Shown here in pieces: positions 1 to 6,815 of a stretch of 28,278 bases of DNA. The stretch is from JANRKG01 sp033763635. Lineage in GTDB: Bacteria; Cyanobacteriota; Cyanobacteriia; GCF-001939115. Where the stretch lies: contig JANRKG010000347.1 of NCBI GenBank assembly GCA_033763635.1, positions 1 through 28,278 on the forward strand, read 5' to 3'. Every line of letters begins with the position of its first letter. The stretch's first letter is position 1. A program made the translations under genes and the position numbers. The notes below the pieces were generated by a model, which had not been told where the DNA came from, did no database searches, and saw only the letters and a list, made by a program, of their open reading frames with translations.

Positions 1-521
1 CCCAGCTTTCCTTCCGTTCCCACCTCACGGGCCACCCGCGTTACTTCCGAGGCAAAGGAACTCAACTGGTCCACCATCGTATTCACAACTTTGGCGGTTT
101 GCAGGAATTCCCCCTTCAACGGTCGCCCTTCGATCTCCGGCGCAATCCGCTGGGACAGATCCCCCGTCGCCACCGCCCGAATCACCCGCGCCGTTTCTGC
201 CGTCGGCTGCACCAGATCGGTGATCAGGTTGTTGACTGAATCCACCGAAGCCGCCCATGACCCTCCCGCATCGCCGATCGAAGCCCGTTGGGTAATCTTC
301 CCTTCTTTCCCCACGACTCGCCCAATGCGGCTGAGTTCGTTCGTCATCTTTTCATTGAGTTCAATGATGTCATTCAGGGCATCGCAGATCTTGCCTGAAA
401 TTCCGGTATGGTCGATGGACATGCGGGCCGAAAAATCGCCCTTCTTTACCGCATTTAAAACCTTCAGGAGTTCTCTGGGATCAATGGTATCGGTCTCACG
501 GGTGACGGTTGCAGTCGGCAT
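1..521 (-). CDS. Poly-HAMP signalling protein, probably a hybrid sensor histidine kinase (N-terminal part only)
   Basis: The reading frame starts at an ATG at 521-519 and stays open for 173 codons to the left edge, so the 3' part is missing. A GAGGGAG-like ribosome site lies about 8 bases before the start. The visible protein is soluble from its first residue. It contains at least two HAMP-like repeats, seen as ARMSIDHTGISGKICDALN near residues 32-50 and GDLSQRIAPEIEG further on, then the stretch MVDQLSSFASEVTRVAREVG. That last pattern is typical of tandem-HAMP sensors of the Nik1/group III hybrid-kinase type, where the HAMP array relays signal to a kinase core. The kinase or methyl-accepting region would lie outside the window, so calling it a kinase is inference. 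It is divergent from the AmpG-like gene. Confidence 0.8.
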   Translation of the reverse strand, partial: MPTATVTRETDTIDPRELLKVLNAVKKGDFSARMSIDHTGISGKICDALNDIIELNEKMTNELSRIGRVVGKEGKITQRASIGDAGGSWAASVDSVNNLITDLVQPTAETARVIRAVATGDLSQRIAPEIEGRPLKGEFLQTAKVVNTMVDQLSSFASEVTRVAREVGTEGKL

Positions 522-792
522 AAAACATCTCCCTCAGGATAGGCAGAAAGCATGGGTAGCGTCCAATTATCCTGCAAAGGACAGGTAAGTTCGCTCTATC
601 GTAAGGGGGAGGGTTGAGAAGAGAAAGGACGATTTTTCTATGTATTAAGATAGAGATTTGATGAGAAAAGGCAGAAGGCAAAGGGCAGAGGGTAGAAGGG
701 AAATGCTCATGACAGGCTTGATTTAATACTCTGACGAAGTGATATGCTTGGCTCTCTAAAGGAAAGGATTTTTAGGAAGGGATCTTGCGTCT
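522..792. other. Divergent intergenic region with a polypurine tract
   Basis: This 271-base gap separates the minus-strand HAMP protein from the plus-strand permease, so it should hold two promoters. I cannot assign clear -35/-10 boxes. At about 664-702 there is a degenerate run of GGCAGAA / GGCAAAG / GGCAGAG / GGTAGAA heptamer-like units on a pure purine strand. It resembles the short tandem heptamers common in filamentous cyanobacteria. No open frame here looks coding. Confidence 0.4.
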
Positions 793-2310
793 GTGAGTTC
801 AATTCGTTCTCTCCTGGAAGTTTTTCAGAGCCGTAAATTGGTCGCCTTGCTTCTGCTGGGCTTTTTTTCAGGGTTGCCGCTGTTTCTGACCAGCCGCACC
901 CTGCAACTGTGGATGCAGGATGCCAAGGTAGACTTAGGGGCGATCACCCTGTTTGGGTTGGTGGGGCTGCCTTATTCCCTCAAATTTGTTTGGTCGCCTC
1001 TGCTCGATCGCTTTACCCCTCCTTTTTTGGGGCCACATCGGAGTTGGCTGGTGTTGACTCAGGCGGGTTTGGTGTTAGCGATCGGAGCGATGGCCCTGCA
1101 ACAACCGAGTCAGAACTCCCAGGTGTTACAAGTTTTGGCAATTACGACCCTTGCCATTGCGTTTCTGAGCGCTACCCAAGATATCGCCGGGGATGCCTAT
1201 CGAACGGATGTGCTGGCTCCCCAGGAGTTAGAGAGTGGGGCTTCCCTCTGGGTTTGGGGGTATCGAGCCGCCCTCTTTATCACCAGTTCCCTGGCGCTGG
1301 TGCTTGCTGACTATCTTCCCTGGAATCTGATTTATGGCTTAATAGCGCTGTTAATGGCGCTTGGCCTGGGTGTTACTTTCTGGGCACCGAGAACTCAGAG
1401 AACTGAATTGAGAACTGAAGTTAGTCCGGCCCCTTCTCTGAACACAGACCAAACCCCTTCCCACCGTCCATTCCTTTCAGTGAGAGATGGATTATTTCTC
1501 ATCTTAATTGGCGCGATCGTGGTGGGTTTATTAGGTGGTGTGGTTGCAGGGTCAATTCCGCTTTACTGGTTCTACTGTGCCTTAACAGCACTGTTGGTGG
1601 TTTGGATTGGAGCCGCTGTGTTTGTTCCAGAACAGTGGCTCACGGCGGGGCGATCGACGGATGCATCCCCCTCCCTTCAGGATGCGGTCGTGCTGCCATT
1701 GCGGGATTTCTTTCATCGCTTTGGGCACCTTCAGGGAGGTCTCATTCTCGTTTTTATCGTGCTGTATAAATTGGGGGATTCCCTGGTTGGGATTACGGGG
1801 AATTTGTTTCTGAGGGAAATTGGGTTTACCAAGACGGAAATTGGGACGATTCAAGGGGGGATGGGGTTTCTGGCAACTACGGTAGGAGTAGTGGTGGGGG
1901 GAGTCTTAATGACTCGCTTGGGAATTAACCGATCGCTTTGGATTTTTGGAATTCTGCAACTTCTGAGTAACCTGGGATACTATGCCCTGGCAGTCACCGG
2001 AAAAGATTACTCCCTATTGGTGCTAGCAATTAATATTGAAAACTTCTCTGCGGGAATGGTCACGGTCGCAACCGTCGCGTTCCTCATGAGCCTCTGTACC
2101 CACCAATTCACAACCACCCAATTTGCGTTGTTCTCTAGCTTGATGGCGATCGGGCGCGATATTCTCTCGGCCCCTGCTGGAGGATGGGCACAGGCGACGG
2201 GGTGGCCTACTTTTTTCCTGCTGACCCTGGTGGTCGCTCTGCCCGGATTATTCCTGCTGCCCGTTGTTGCCCCCTGGAAACAAGAACGGCCTACCCCAAC
2301 AGAGATTTAG
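793..2310 (+). CDS. ampG: AmpG-family MFS permease (putative muropeptide/anhydro-sugar importer)
   Basis: This 505-residue membrane protein starts at GTG 793 with AGGAAGGGA about 10 bases upstream. The N-terminus carries the AmpG hallmarks: SGLPLFLTSRTLQLWM (about 24-39), GLVGLPYSLKFVWSPLLDR (about 55-73), then SATQDIAGDAYRTDVL in the fourth helix region. These match the order and spacing of the E. coli AmpG permease, which brings GlcNAc-anhydroMurNAc peptides back into the cytoplasm for wall recycling. About 12 transmembrane helices are expected. A hydrophilic loop at about 195-230, rich in Thr, Glu and Pro, separates the two halves. Substrate is inferred from family only; related MFS carriers in this clade can move other solutes. 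No recycling enzyme is nearby. Confidence 0.78.
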   Translation: MSSIRSLLEVFQSRKLVALLLLGFFSGLPLFLTSRTLQLWMQDAKVDLGAITLFGLVGLPYSLKFVWSPLLDRFTPPFLGPHRSWLVLTQAGLVLAIGAMALQQPSQNSQVLQVLAITTLAIAFLSATQDIAGDAYRTDVLAPQELESGASLWVWGYRAALFITSSLALVLADYLPWNLIYGLIALLMALGLGVTFWAPRTQRTELRTEVSPAPSLNTDQTPSHRPFLSVRDGLFLILIGAIVVGLLGGVVAGSIPLYWFYCALTALLVVWIGAAVFVPEQWLTAGRSTDASPSLQDAVVLPLRDFFHRFGHLQGGLILVFIVLYKLGDSLVGITGNLFLREIGFTKTEIGTIQGGMGFLATTVGVVVGGVLMTRLGINRSLWIFGILQLLSNLGYYALAVTGKDYSLLVLAINIENFSAGMVTVATVAFLMSLCTHQFTTTQFALFSSLMAIGRDILSAPAGGWAQATGWPTFFLLTLVVALPGLFLLPVVAPWKQERPTPTEI

Positions 2311-2336
2311 AGCTGGAACACGATAGACTAAATGAG

Positions 2337-2375
2337 GAGGGTATTAACAATCGTGAAACCCTCTCAGAATTGTTT
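2337..2375 (+). terminator. Weak candidate terminator after the AmpG-like gene
   Basis: Arms GAGGGT (2337-2342) and ACCCTC (2358-2363) are followed by a TTGTTTTT run at about 2370-2377. The stem is only 6 bp with a 15-base loop, so it may be fortuitous. It lies between the permease stop and the next small gene. Confidence 0.25.
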
Positions 2376-2420
2376 TTAAACGACCTGCCTCAACCCCCTG
2401 TTGCACCGTTGTTGACTCCT

Positions 2421-2654
2421 ATGACTTTCTTTCGTCAGTATATTAGTCCCCTCTTAATTGTCCTGGTGTTTCTGGTGGCGCTCCTGGCTGTGAGTGCCCG
2501 TATTTTCCTGCCCTCTGACATGGCTGCCCCCGCTCCGGTTGAGGGGGTTGGGCAAGTTTCTCCCAGAATGGAGCAGGTGGCTCGCGAGGCATCGGGCAGT
2601 AACTTACCAACGGCTCTATCGACATTGATCAAGGGCTTGCCTGAAGATCTTTAG
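2421..2654 (+). CDS. Small single-pass membrane protein, unknown function
   Basis: A 77-residue protein begins at ATG 2421. It has a short N-terminus, one strong transmembrane helix at about 9-29 (ISPLLIVLVFLVALLAVSAR), then a polar tail of about 45 residues with a Pro/Ala stretch and a helical C-terminus. The topology predicts an inner or thylakoid membrane anchor with a small tail. The frame is open much further upstream, overlapping the end of the permease, but contains no better ATG near 2421. A GAGGAGG at 2334-2340 has no in-frame standard start close behind it. No clear ribosome site precedes 2421, so the start is uncertain. I do not recognise the family. Confidence 0.55.
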   Translation: MTFFRQYISPLLIVLVFLVALLAVSARIFLPSDMAAPAPVEGVGQVSPRMEQVAREASGSNLPTALSTLIKGLPEDL

Positions 2655-2740
2655 AATTCAATTCAGGAAGCACTCTTCGATAAAATTAAGGGATGACCTG
2701 AGGGTTTTCTAAAGCTGCGATCGTGGAGGAAGCGTTTGGG

Positions 2741-3241
2741 ATGAGTGATACCTTCCTTCCCGGATACCAGTTGCGGTCGGGTTCCGGGTTGGATCGGGCG
2801 TTGCTGGTTAAATTCCTCCAACAAACCTATCGGGAGTTGAATCCGGACGGCAACCTGGCCCATCTCGTTCAGACCGTAGACCAGTATTTTTCGAAAGAAT
2901 CGCCTCTCTGGTGGGTAGAGGGTGAACTGGGGGAAACTACGTTTCGTCCAGGTTCCGCTTCTCCTTACCGCCAACCCATTGCCTGTCTATGGCTCGGTAA
3001 TGCAATTGATCAGATTTGGGGCGATCGTCATGCCCATATTTTTCTCCTGTACGTCGTTCCCGAACAACGCCGCCAGGGAATTGGCTCTGCCCTGATGCGT
3101 CACGCGGAAGCCTGGGCCAAAGCCAGGGGCGATCGGCAGATTGGGCTACAAGTCTTTCAGAATAATCTACCTGCATTGCAACTTTATACGAAACTGGGCT
3201 TTCAAACCCAATCGTTGTGGATGCTCAAACCGCTCCGGTAA
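2741..3241 (+). CDS. GNAT-family N-acetyltransferase
   Basis: This 166-residue protein is started at ATG 2741 because GGAGGA ends 10 bases upstream; a GTG at 2723 would overlap that site. The C-terminal half shows the GNAT core. A strand with IFLLYVVPEQ precedes the acetyl-CoA pyrophosphate loop RRQGIGSALMRHAE (Q/R-x-x-G-x-G/A), followed by GLQVFQNNLPALQLYTKLGFQ, the usual asparagine-containing helix and final strand. It should transfer an acetyl group from acetyl-CoA to an amine. The substrate cannot be told from sequence; protein N-termini, antibiotics and polyamines are all possible. It stands about 90 bases from its neighbours on each side, with no obvious operon partner. Confidence 0.85.
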   Translation: MSDTFLPGYQLRSGSGLDRALLVKFLQQTYRELNPDGNLAHLVQTVDQYFSKESPLWWVEGELGETTFRPGSASPYRQPIACLWLGNAIDQIWGDRHAHIFLLYVVPEQRRQGIGSALMRHAEAWAKARGDRQIGLQVFQNNLPALQLYTKLGFQTQSLWMLKPLR

Positions 3242-3335
3242 CATCAGGTTTGGGTAATTGTCTTGGGTAGATTTCCTGACCTTTCCCGACTTCCCAGGAC
3301 AGGGGGGAGAGAGCGATTTTTGGTAAAGTGACATT

Positions 3336-4094
3336 ATGTATGACGACGACGATTTATCAGTACTGGATCTAGAGGCTGAGCTTGAAAGCCCTCTAGACAA
3401 AATGGAGCCTGTGGATGCGGAGCACTCAACCCCTGCCCCTAATCCGGAGGTCGTGCTTGCTCTTTTAGACTCGCCCGACACGCAACAACGCATGTTAGCG
3501 GCGCGGGCTTTTTGTGACCTACAGGATGAACGGGCAATTCCCGCTCTAATTCGGCTCTTGAAAGATCCCTGCTTGCTGGTTCGAGTGAGTGCCGCCTATG
3601 GATTAGGACGCAACCCCAGGGCTGATGCCGTCGAACCTTTGATCACCCAATTGGAGCAGGACTGGAACGGGTACGTTCGGAAAGGGGTTGTTTGGGCGTT
3701 GGGCAACTGCCGAGACCCGCGTTCTTTGTTGCCCCTGATCAATGCGTTGAAAAACGATATCTCAGCAGTAAGGTTGTGGGCAGCCAGTTCGCTGGCCCAG
3801 GTGGTCAATCTTGGCTATGAGGCGATCGTGACTGCCATTCCTCCCGTGATCGAGGCGCTCCGGCGAGACCCCGTTGCTGCTGTTCGCGGTAACTGTGCCT
3901 GGGCATTGGGAGAATTGTGTCGGGAACTACCTTCTAATGTCGTGTACGCTACTGCCATTGATGCCCTCATTGAAGCCTTTGCAGAAGATCCAGAGATAGG
4001 GGTGCGGGAGGATTCAAAAACCGCCATCCTCCAACTAGGAGATCCGCGTGGACTTCAGGTGATTGAAGAGTTAGAGAAGGAAGGGTTCTTTTGA
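3336..4094 (+). CDS. HEAT-repeat protein (PBS-lyase/IaiH-like scaffold)
   Basis: The 252-residue protein has an acidic, probably disordered N-terminus (MYDDDDLS to about residue 45) followed by five or six HEAT-like repeats of about 31-35 residues. Repeated cores such as AARAFCDLQDERAIPALIRL, VSAAYGLGRNPRADAVEPL and VVWALGNCRDPRSLLPLI show the alternating helices. In cyanobacteria such proteins include phycobilin lyases (CpcE/PecE), NblB, and IaiH, which binds the Fe-S protein IscA2. Length and the lack of phycobilisome genes nearby make a stand-alone scaffold more likely than a CpcE subunit. Telling IaiH from a lyase needs a family tree. No strong ribosome site is visible. Confidence 0.8.
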   Translation: MYDDDDLSVLDLEAELESPLDKMEPVDAEHSTPAPNPEVVLALLDSPDTQQRMLAARAFCDLQDERAIPALIRLLKDPCLLVRVSAAYGLGRNPRADAVEPLITQLEQDWNGYVRKGVVWALGNCRDPRSLLPLINALKNDISAVRLWAASSLAQVVNLGYEAIVTAIPPVIEALRRDPVAAVRGNCAWALGELCRELPSNVVYATAIDALIEAFAEDPEIGVREDSKTAILQLGDPRGLQVIEELEKEGFF

Positions 4095-4168
4095 TCCTTC
4101 CTGTGACATAGCGTTCCATTCTGGAATGGTCCCCAGATTGGCACCCCTGACAGAGGGAGAGAGCGTAA

Positions 4169-4206
4169 ACAATCATTAACCTGTTAAGAAATACAGGAAT
4201 GATTGT
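4169..4206 (+). promoter_or_regulatory. Strong stem-loop overlapping the ribosome site of the 4212 gene
   Basis: The right arm ACAGGAATGATTGT (4193-4206) pairs with ACAATCATT (4169-4177) plus CCTGT (4180-4184), leaving only a two-base AA bulge and an 8-base loop. That is 14 base pairs ending 5 bases before ATG 4212. The only plausible Shine-Dalgarno, AGGAA at 4195-4199, lies inside the right arm. It could act as a translational switch or as a DNA operator. There is no following T-run, so it is not a normal terminator. Confidence 0.55.
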
Positions 4207-4211
4207 GATAT

Positions 4212-5207
4212 ATGGCGCTCAATACTCTTTTAGATCAAAATTTTAATAAGCCTGATTCGTCCCATCAATACTTAAAAATTTCTCTTTTAATTGCCCAATT
4301 TAGAAACAGTATTTGGCTGTTTGGAATTCCCTCCTGGGTCTATGGCATCAGCGATCGGGGAGTTTCTGCTTTTGTAGATGGGCATCTGTCGGCAAGTGAA
4401 GTGCTTCAGATTTTGACTGGCTTTTTCTTCTTCTTCAGCTGGATCTGCTTGAGACCGGATGATTTGTTAGAGACTGACTTGGAAGTGTCTACTGGAAAGC
4501 CAGCATCCCCGGAAGAAACCAATTACCCCTGGAATCCCTTCTATCTGGAAGTGGCGCAAAACCGGATGGAGGAACTTCAGGATCGGCATCTCATCGGTCA
4601 GGAGTACACCCTGTCGTTTCCCTATCTCTGCCAGATCTATCACCTCCTGAATCTCAAGCATTTAGAGAGTGTCCATAGTTTCAGTCTGGGCAACCTCAAA
4701 GTTTTAACGGTTAACCATACCGAAACCACTGATATCGGAGGAACTGTCCGCTTTCAAACCACTGTGGACTCGGCCCTCAATGCGCTGCGGATCTGGCGGC
4801 AACCGATCGTTGAGGCAGGACTAACGCTGCACACGCCCTATACGGTCGAGTTAACCATTCCCGCCTACGCGGGCAAAACGATTACGGTGCTGTTCACGGC
4901 CCTTCCCACCAGTGAAAACAGCCACAAATTATTTATCGATATTTACAGTGATCTGGATTGGCCCCGACCCATTTTGCAAGCCATTCTTCACTTCTCAGCC
5001 TGTCTGACCCTGTTCGAGGATCTACCTTATCTGCAAAAGCTGGCGGATCGATCGATTGAACGACTGTTTCATCCCGATCGAGTTTCCAACCATGAAACGA
5101 TGTGGTTGTTCCGCCGATTTGTTGAACTGTATGGCGTAGGACAAACCTATCTCGAATCTCATCCGGTAAGGGGACGATCGATTGCTCCTTCCTTAGAAGC
5201 TGCTTAG
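4212..5207 (+). CDS. Protein of unknown function with N-terminal hydrophobic region
   Basis: I do not recognise this 331-residue protein. Residues 1-75 contain two hydrophobic stretches, ISLLIAQFRNSIWLFGIPSWV and a Phe-rich LQILTGFFFFFSWICL, which may be membrane helices. The rest is soluble-looking: an alpha region with HLLNLKHLESVHSFSLGNL, a probable beta-rich central domain (about 165-245), and a helical C-terminus ending near LFRRFVELYGVGQTYLESH. No catalytic motif is obvious. Codon use and composition match neighbours, so it is probably native and expressed. A 14-bp stem-loop covers its ribosome site. A dispersed repeat begins just after its TAG stop. Confidence 0.75.
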   Translation: MALNTLLDQNFNKPDSSHQYLKISLLIAQFRNSIWLFGIPSWVYGISDRGVSAFVDGHLSASEVLQILTGFFFFFSWICLRPDDLLETDLEVSTGKPASPEETNYPWNPFYLEVAQNRMEELQDRHLIGQEYTLSFPYLCQIYHLLNLKHLESVHSFSLGNLKVLTVNHTETTDIGGTVRFQTTVDSALNALRIWRQPIVEAGLTLHTPYTVELTIPAYAGKTITVLFTALPTSENSHKLFIDIYSDLDWPRPILQAILHFSACLTLFEDLPYLQKLADRSIERLFHPDRVSNHETMWLFRRFVELYGVGQTYLESHPVRGRSIAPSLEAA

Positions 5208-5210
5208 TGC

Positions 5211-5324
5211 CATGCGGCAAAATAACATCCTGTGGATTGGGTTTCGACTTCGCTCAACTTACAAAAGACTGAGGGCTGAACGAAGTCGAAGCCCGGTGAC
5301 TGGGATTCATTTGCAAATCCCTAA
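5211..5324. repeat. Dispersed ~115-bp palindromic repeat, copy 1
   Basis: The core is an inverted repeat: GGGTTTCGACTTCGCTCAAC (5239-5258) against CTGAACGAAGTCGAAGCCC (5276-5294). Similarity to copy 2 (19978-20097) extends beyond the core on both sides, from a shared CATGCnGCAAAATAAC at the left to AAATCCCTAA at the right. There is no coding capacity, so it looks like a small non-autonomous mobile element or an extragenic palindrome. The rest of the gap to 5415 holds nothing else I can name. Confidence 0.8.
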
Positions 5325-5415
5325 CCTCTTTGCTCTGCATCTCCTATTCAAGGTAGAGGGAACGGGATCGCTCGCTCCATAAACTAAAAGAAAAGCAATT
5401 TTCAGGAGTTAAATC

Positions 5416-5664
5416 ATGACTGAACAATCAATGATGGACGTTCCTTCTGAAGTGAATGAAATGCCCGAAGGGGTCCGGAACGTCTTTATGGCTGCTTTCA
5501 AAAGTTCTCAAGACAACGGAATGGATCGGGATGCAGCCCTGAAGGTGGCATGGAATACGGTGAACTATGACTTTGAGAAGAATGAGCAGGGGCAGTGGGT
5601 ATTAGCTGGTAAGGCTCAAGATCCCGGTATTCACTACAAAGCTGTCACTTCAGGTGGAAACTAA
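5416..5664 (+). CDS. ChaB-family small protein
   Basis: This 82-residue protein starts at ATG 5416 behind a good CAGGAG site at 5402-5407. The central segment MPEGVRNVFMAAFKSSQDNG followed by DAALKVAWNTVNYDFEKNEQGQW is the ChaB pattern: a helix beginning after a conserved Pro, an A-F-N/K-S motif, then A-x-K-V-A-W and a V-x-x-x-Y/F helix. ChaB was named as a putative regulator of the ChaA cation exchanger in E. coli, but no chaA is present and the molecular role of the family is unclear. It is monocistronic, with its own terminator downstream. Confidence 0.8.
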   Translation: MTEQSMMDVPSEVNEMPEGVRNVFMAAFKSSQDNGMDRDAALKVAWNTVNYDFEKNEQGQWVLAGKAQDPGIHYKAVTSGGN

Positions 5665-5721
5665 TCCAGCCATCAGTGACGATCGCGGATTAGGTCATCC
5701 ATCCCCTTCTTGTAAACCGAT

Positions 5722-5758
5722 GAACCCCGGAAGAGTTTCTCTGACGGGGTTCTTGTTT
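5722..5758 (+). terminator. Rho-independent terminator after the ChaB-like gene
   Basis: Arms GAACCCCG (5722-5729) and CGGGGTTC (5745-5752) are perfect, the loop contains a further AGAG/CTCT pairing, and the stem is followed by TTGTTT. This is the clearest intrinsic terminator in the window. It separates the ChaB-like gene from cysH. Confidence 0.8.
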
Positions 5759-5835
5759 AGGATGTCCTTCTCCCCTCGCGATCATTTTTATTCGTTCGCT
5801 GACTATCAACCGTTTCGCCCTACACTGCTTGGTAG

Positions 5836-5863
5836 AATGGAATATCGCACCGATCATTCCATT
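5836..5863 (+). promoter_or_regulatory. Inverted repeat just upstream of cysH
   Basis: AATGGAAT (5836-5843) and ATTCCATT (5856-5863) form perfect 8-bp arms with a 12-base spacer, ending 12 bases before ATG 5876. The position fits an operator or leader hairpin for sulfate assimilation control. I cannot match it to a known regulator, so function is inference. Confidence 0.4.
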
Positions 5864-5875
5864 TGAGAACACAGC

Positions 5876-6622
5876 ATGGTTCAGCTAACCGAGCAGACAA
5901 CCCCTGGTCTTGATATTGCAAATCTAGAAGCCGAGCTTTCCCGTCAGAGTCCCCAGAAAATTTTGGAACGGGCACTCAGCTTGTTTGATAACATTGCCAT
6001 TTCCTTCAGTGGCGCGGAAGATGTGGTGCTGATTGATATGGCCCACCGTCTACAAAAGAATTTTCAAGTGTTTAGTCTGGATACGGGGCGGTTGCATCCT
6101 GAAACCTATCAGTTCATCGATCGCGTCCGCAAGCACTATGGAATCGCGATTGAGATTATGTACCCCGATTCAGCGCAGCTAGAAGCCCTGGTCAAGGCCA
6201 AAGGGCTGTTCAGCTTCTATGAAGATGGTCATAAGGAATGTTGCGATATTCGCAAAGTTGCCCCCCTGCGACGCAAACTCTCGACCCTGGATGCCTGGAT
6301 TACGGGTCAGCGGCAGGATCAGAACCCAGCAACCCGCGCAGGGGTTCCAGTGATCCAGGTGGATCATGCTTTTTCCAGCCCAGATCGGCAATTGATTAAG
6401 TTCAATCCCCTTTCCCACTGGTCTTCTGCCGATGTTTGGATGTACATCCGCTCTTACGAAGTTCCCTACAATCCTCTCCATGAGCGTGGTTTTGTCAGCA
6501 TCGGCTGCGAACCCTGCACTCGTCCCGTCCTTCCGAATCAACACGAGCGGGAAGGTCGCTGGTGGTGGGAAAACGCGGACAAGAAAGAGTGTGGATTGCA
6601 CATTGGCAATCAAGAGAAGTAG
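5876..6622 (+). CDS. cysH: CysH: phosphoadenylyl/adenylyl-sulfate reductase with Fe-S cysteine signature
   Basis: This 248-residue enzyme of assimilatory sulfate reduction makes sulfite from activated sulfate. Seen in order: the PP-loop SFSGAEDVVLI (43-53), LDTGRL (68-73), a Cys-Cys pair at 122-123 in KECCDIRK, the pair CEPC at 211-214, and the C-terminal catalytic ECGLH (238-242, Cys239). CysH proteins with both cysteine pairs bind a [4Fe-4S] cluster and usually reduce APS; enzymes using PAPS, such as E. coli CysH, lack them. The sequence therefore favours APS or dual use. The electron donor is expected to be thioredoxin. It is alone, with no other cys genes nearby. Confidence 0.93.
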   Translation: MVQLTEQTTPGLDIANLEAELSRQSPQKILERALSLFDNIAISFSGAEDVVLIDMAHRLQKNFQVFSLDTGRLHPETYQFIDRVRKHYGIAIEIMYPDSAQLEALVKAKGLFSFYEDGHKECCDIRKVAPLRRKLSTLDAWITGQRQDQNPATRAGVPVIQVDHAFSSPDRQLIKFNPLSHWSSADVWMYIRSYEVPYNPLHERGFVSIGCEPCTRPVLPNQHEREGRWWWENADKKECGLHIGNQEK

Positions 6623-6639
6623 GAAAGGGGGAAGGGGAA

Positions 6640-6684
6640 ATGGGTGATCGCAAATTAGCCCTTACCAGGAAATCACCCATCCCC
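6640..6684 (+). terminator. Inverted repeat downstream of cysH
   Basis: ATGGGTGAT (6640-6648) pairs perfectly with ATCACCCAT (6672-6680), and GGGG before it can also pair with CCCC after it, across a 2-base bulge. The loop is 23 bases. No T-run follows, so it may be a terminator, a 3' mRNA stabiliser or a dispersed palindrome. Confidence 0.4.
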
Positions 6685-6815
6685 CTCTCTCCGGATGAAA
6701 CAAAAGCTACACTTCCCCCTTGAGTCCTACTCAGGTTAGATGTTAGCTTCTTCCTCAGGGTATAGACTTTCCTAATGGGTCGGTAGGTCTCTCAGAGCGA
6801 TCCATCATAATTGAT

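Noticed and set aside
2663..2974. Long minus-strand open frames opposite the GNAT gene and many similar frames elsewhere
   Set aside because: They lie wholly opposite well-supported genes, lack ribosome sites and show no recognisable motifs; GC-rich antisense frames of this length are common.
5212..5354. Open frame starting ATG CGG CAA in repeat copy 1
   Set aside because: It is Arg/Ser-rich translation of the palindrome and has no ribosome site.
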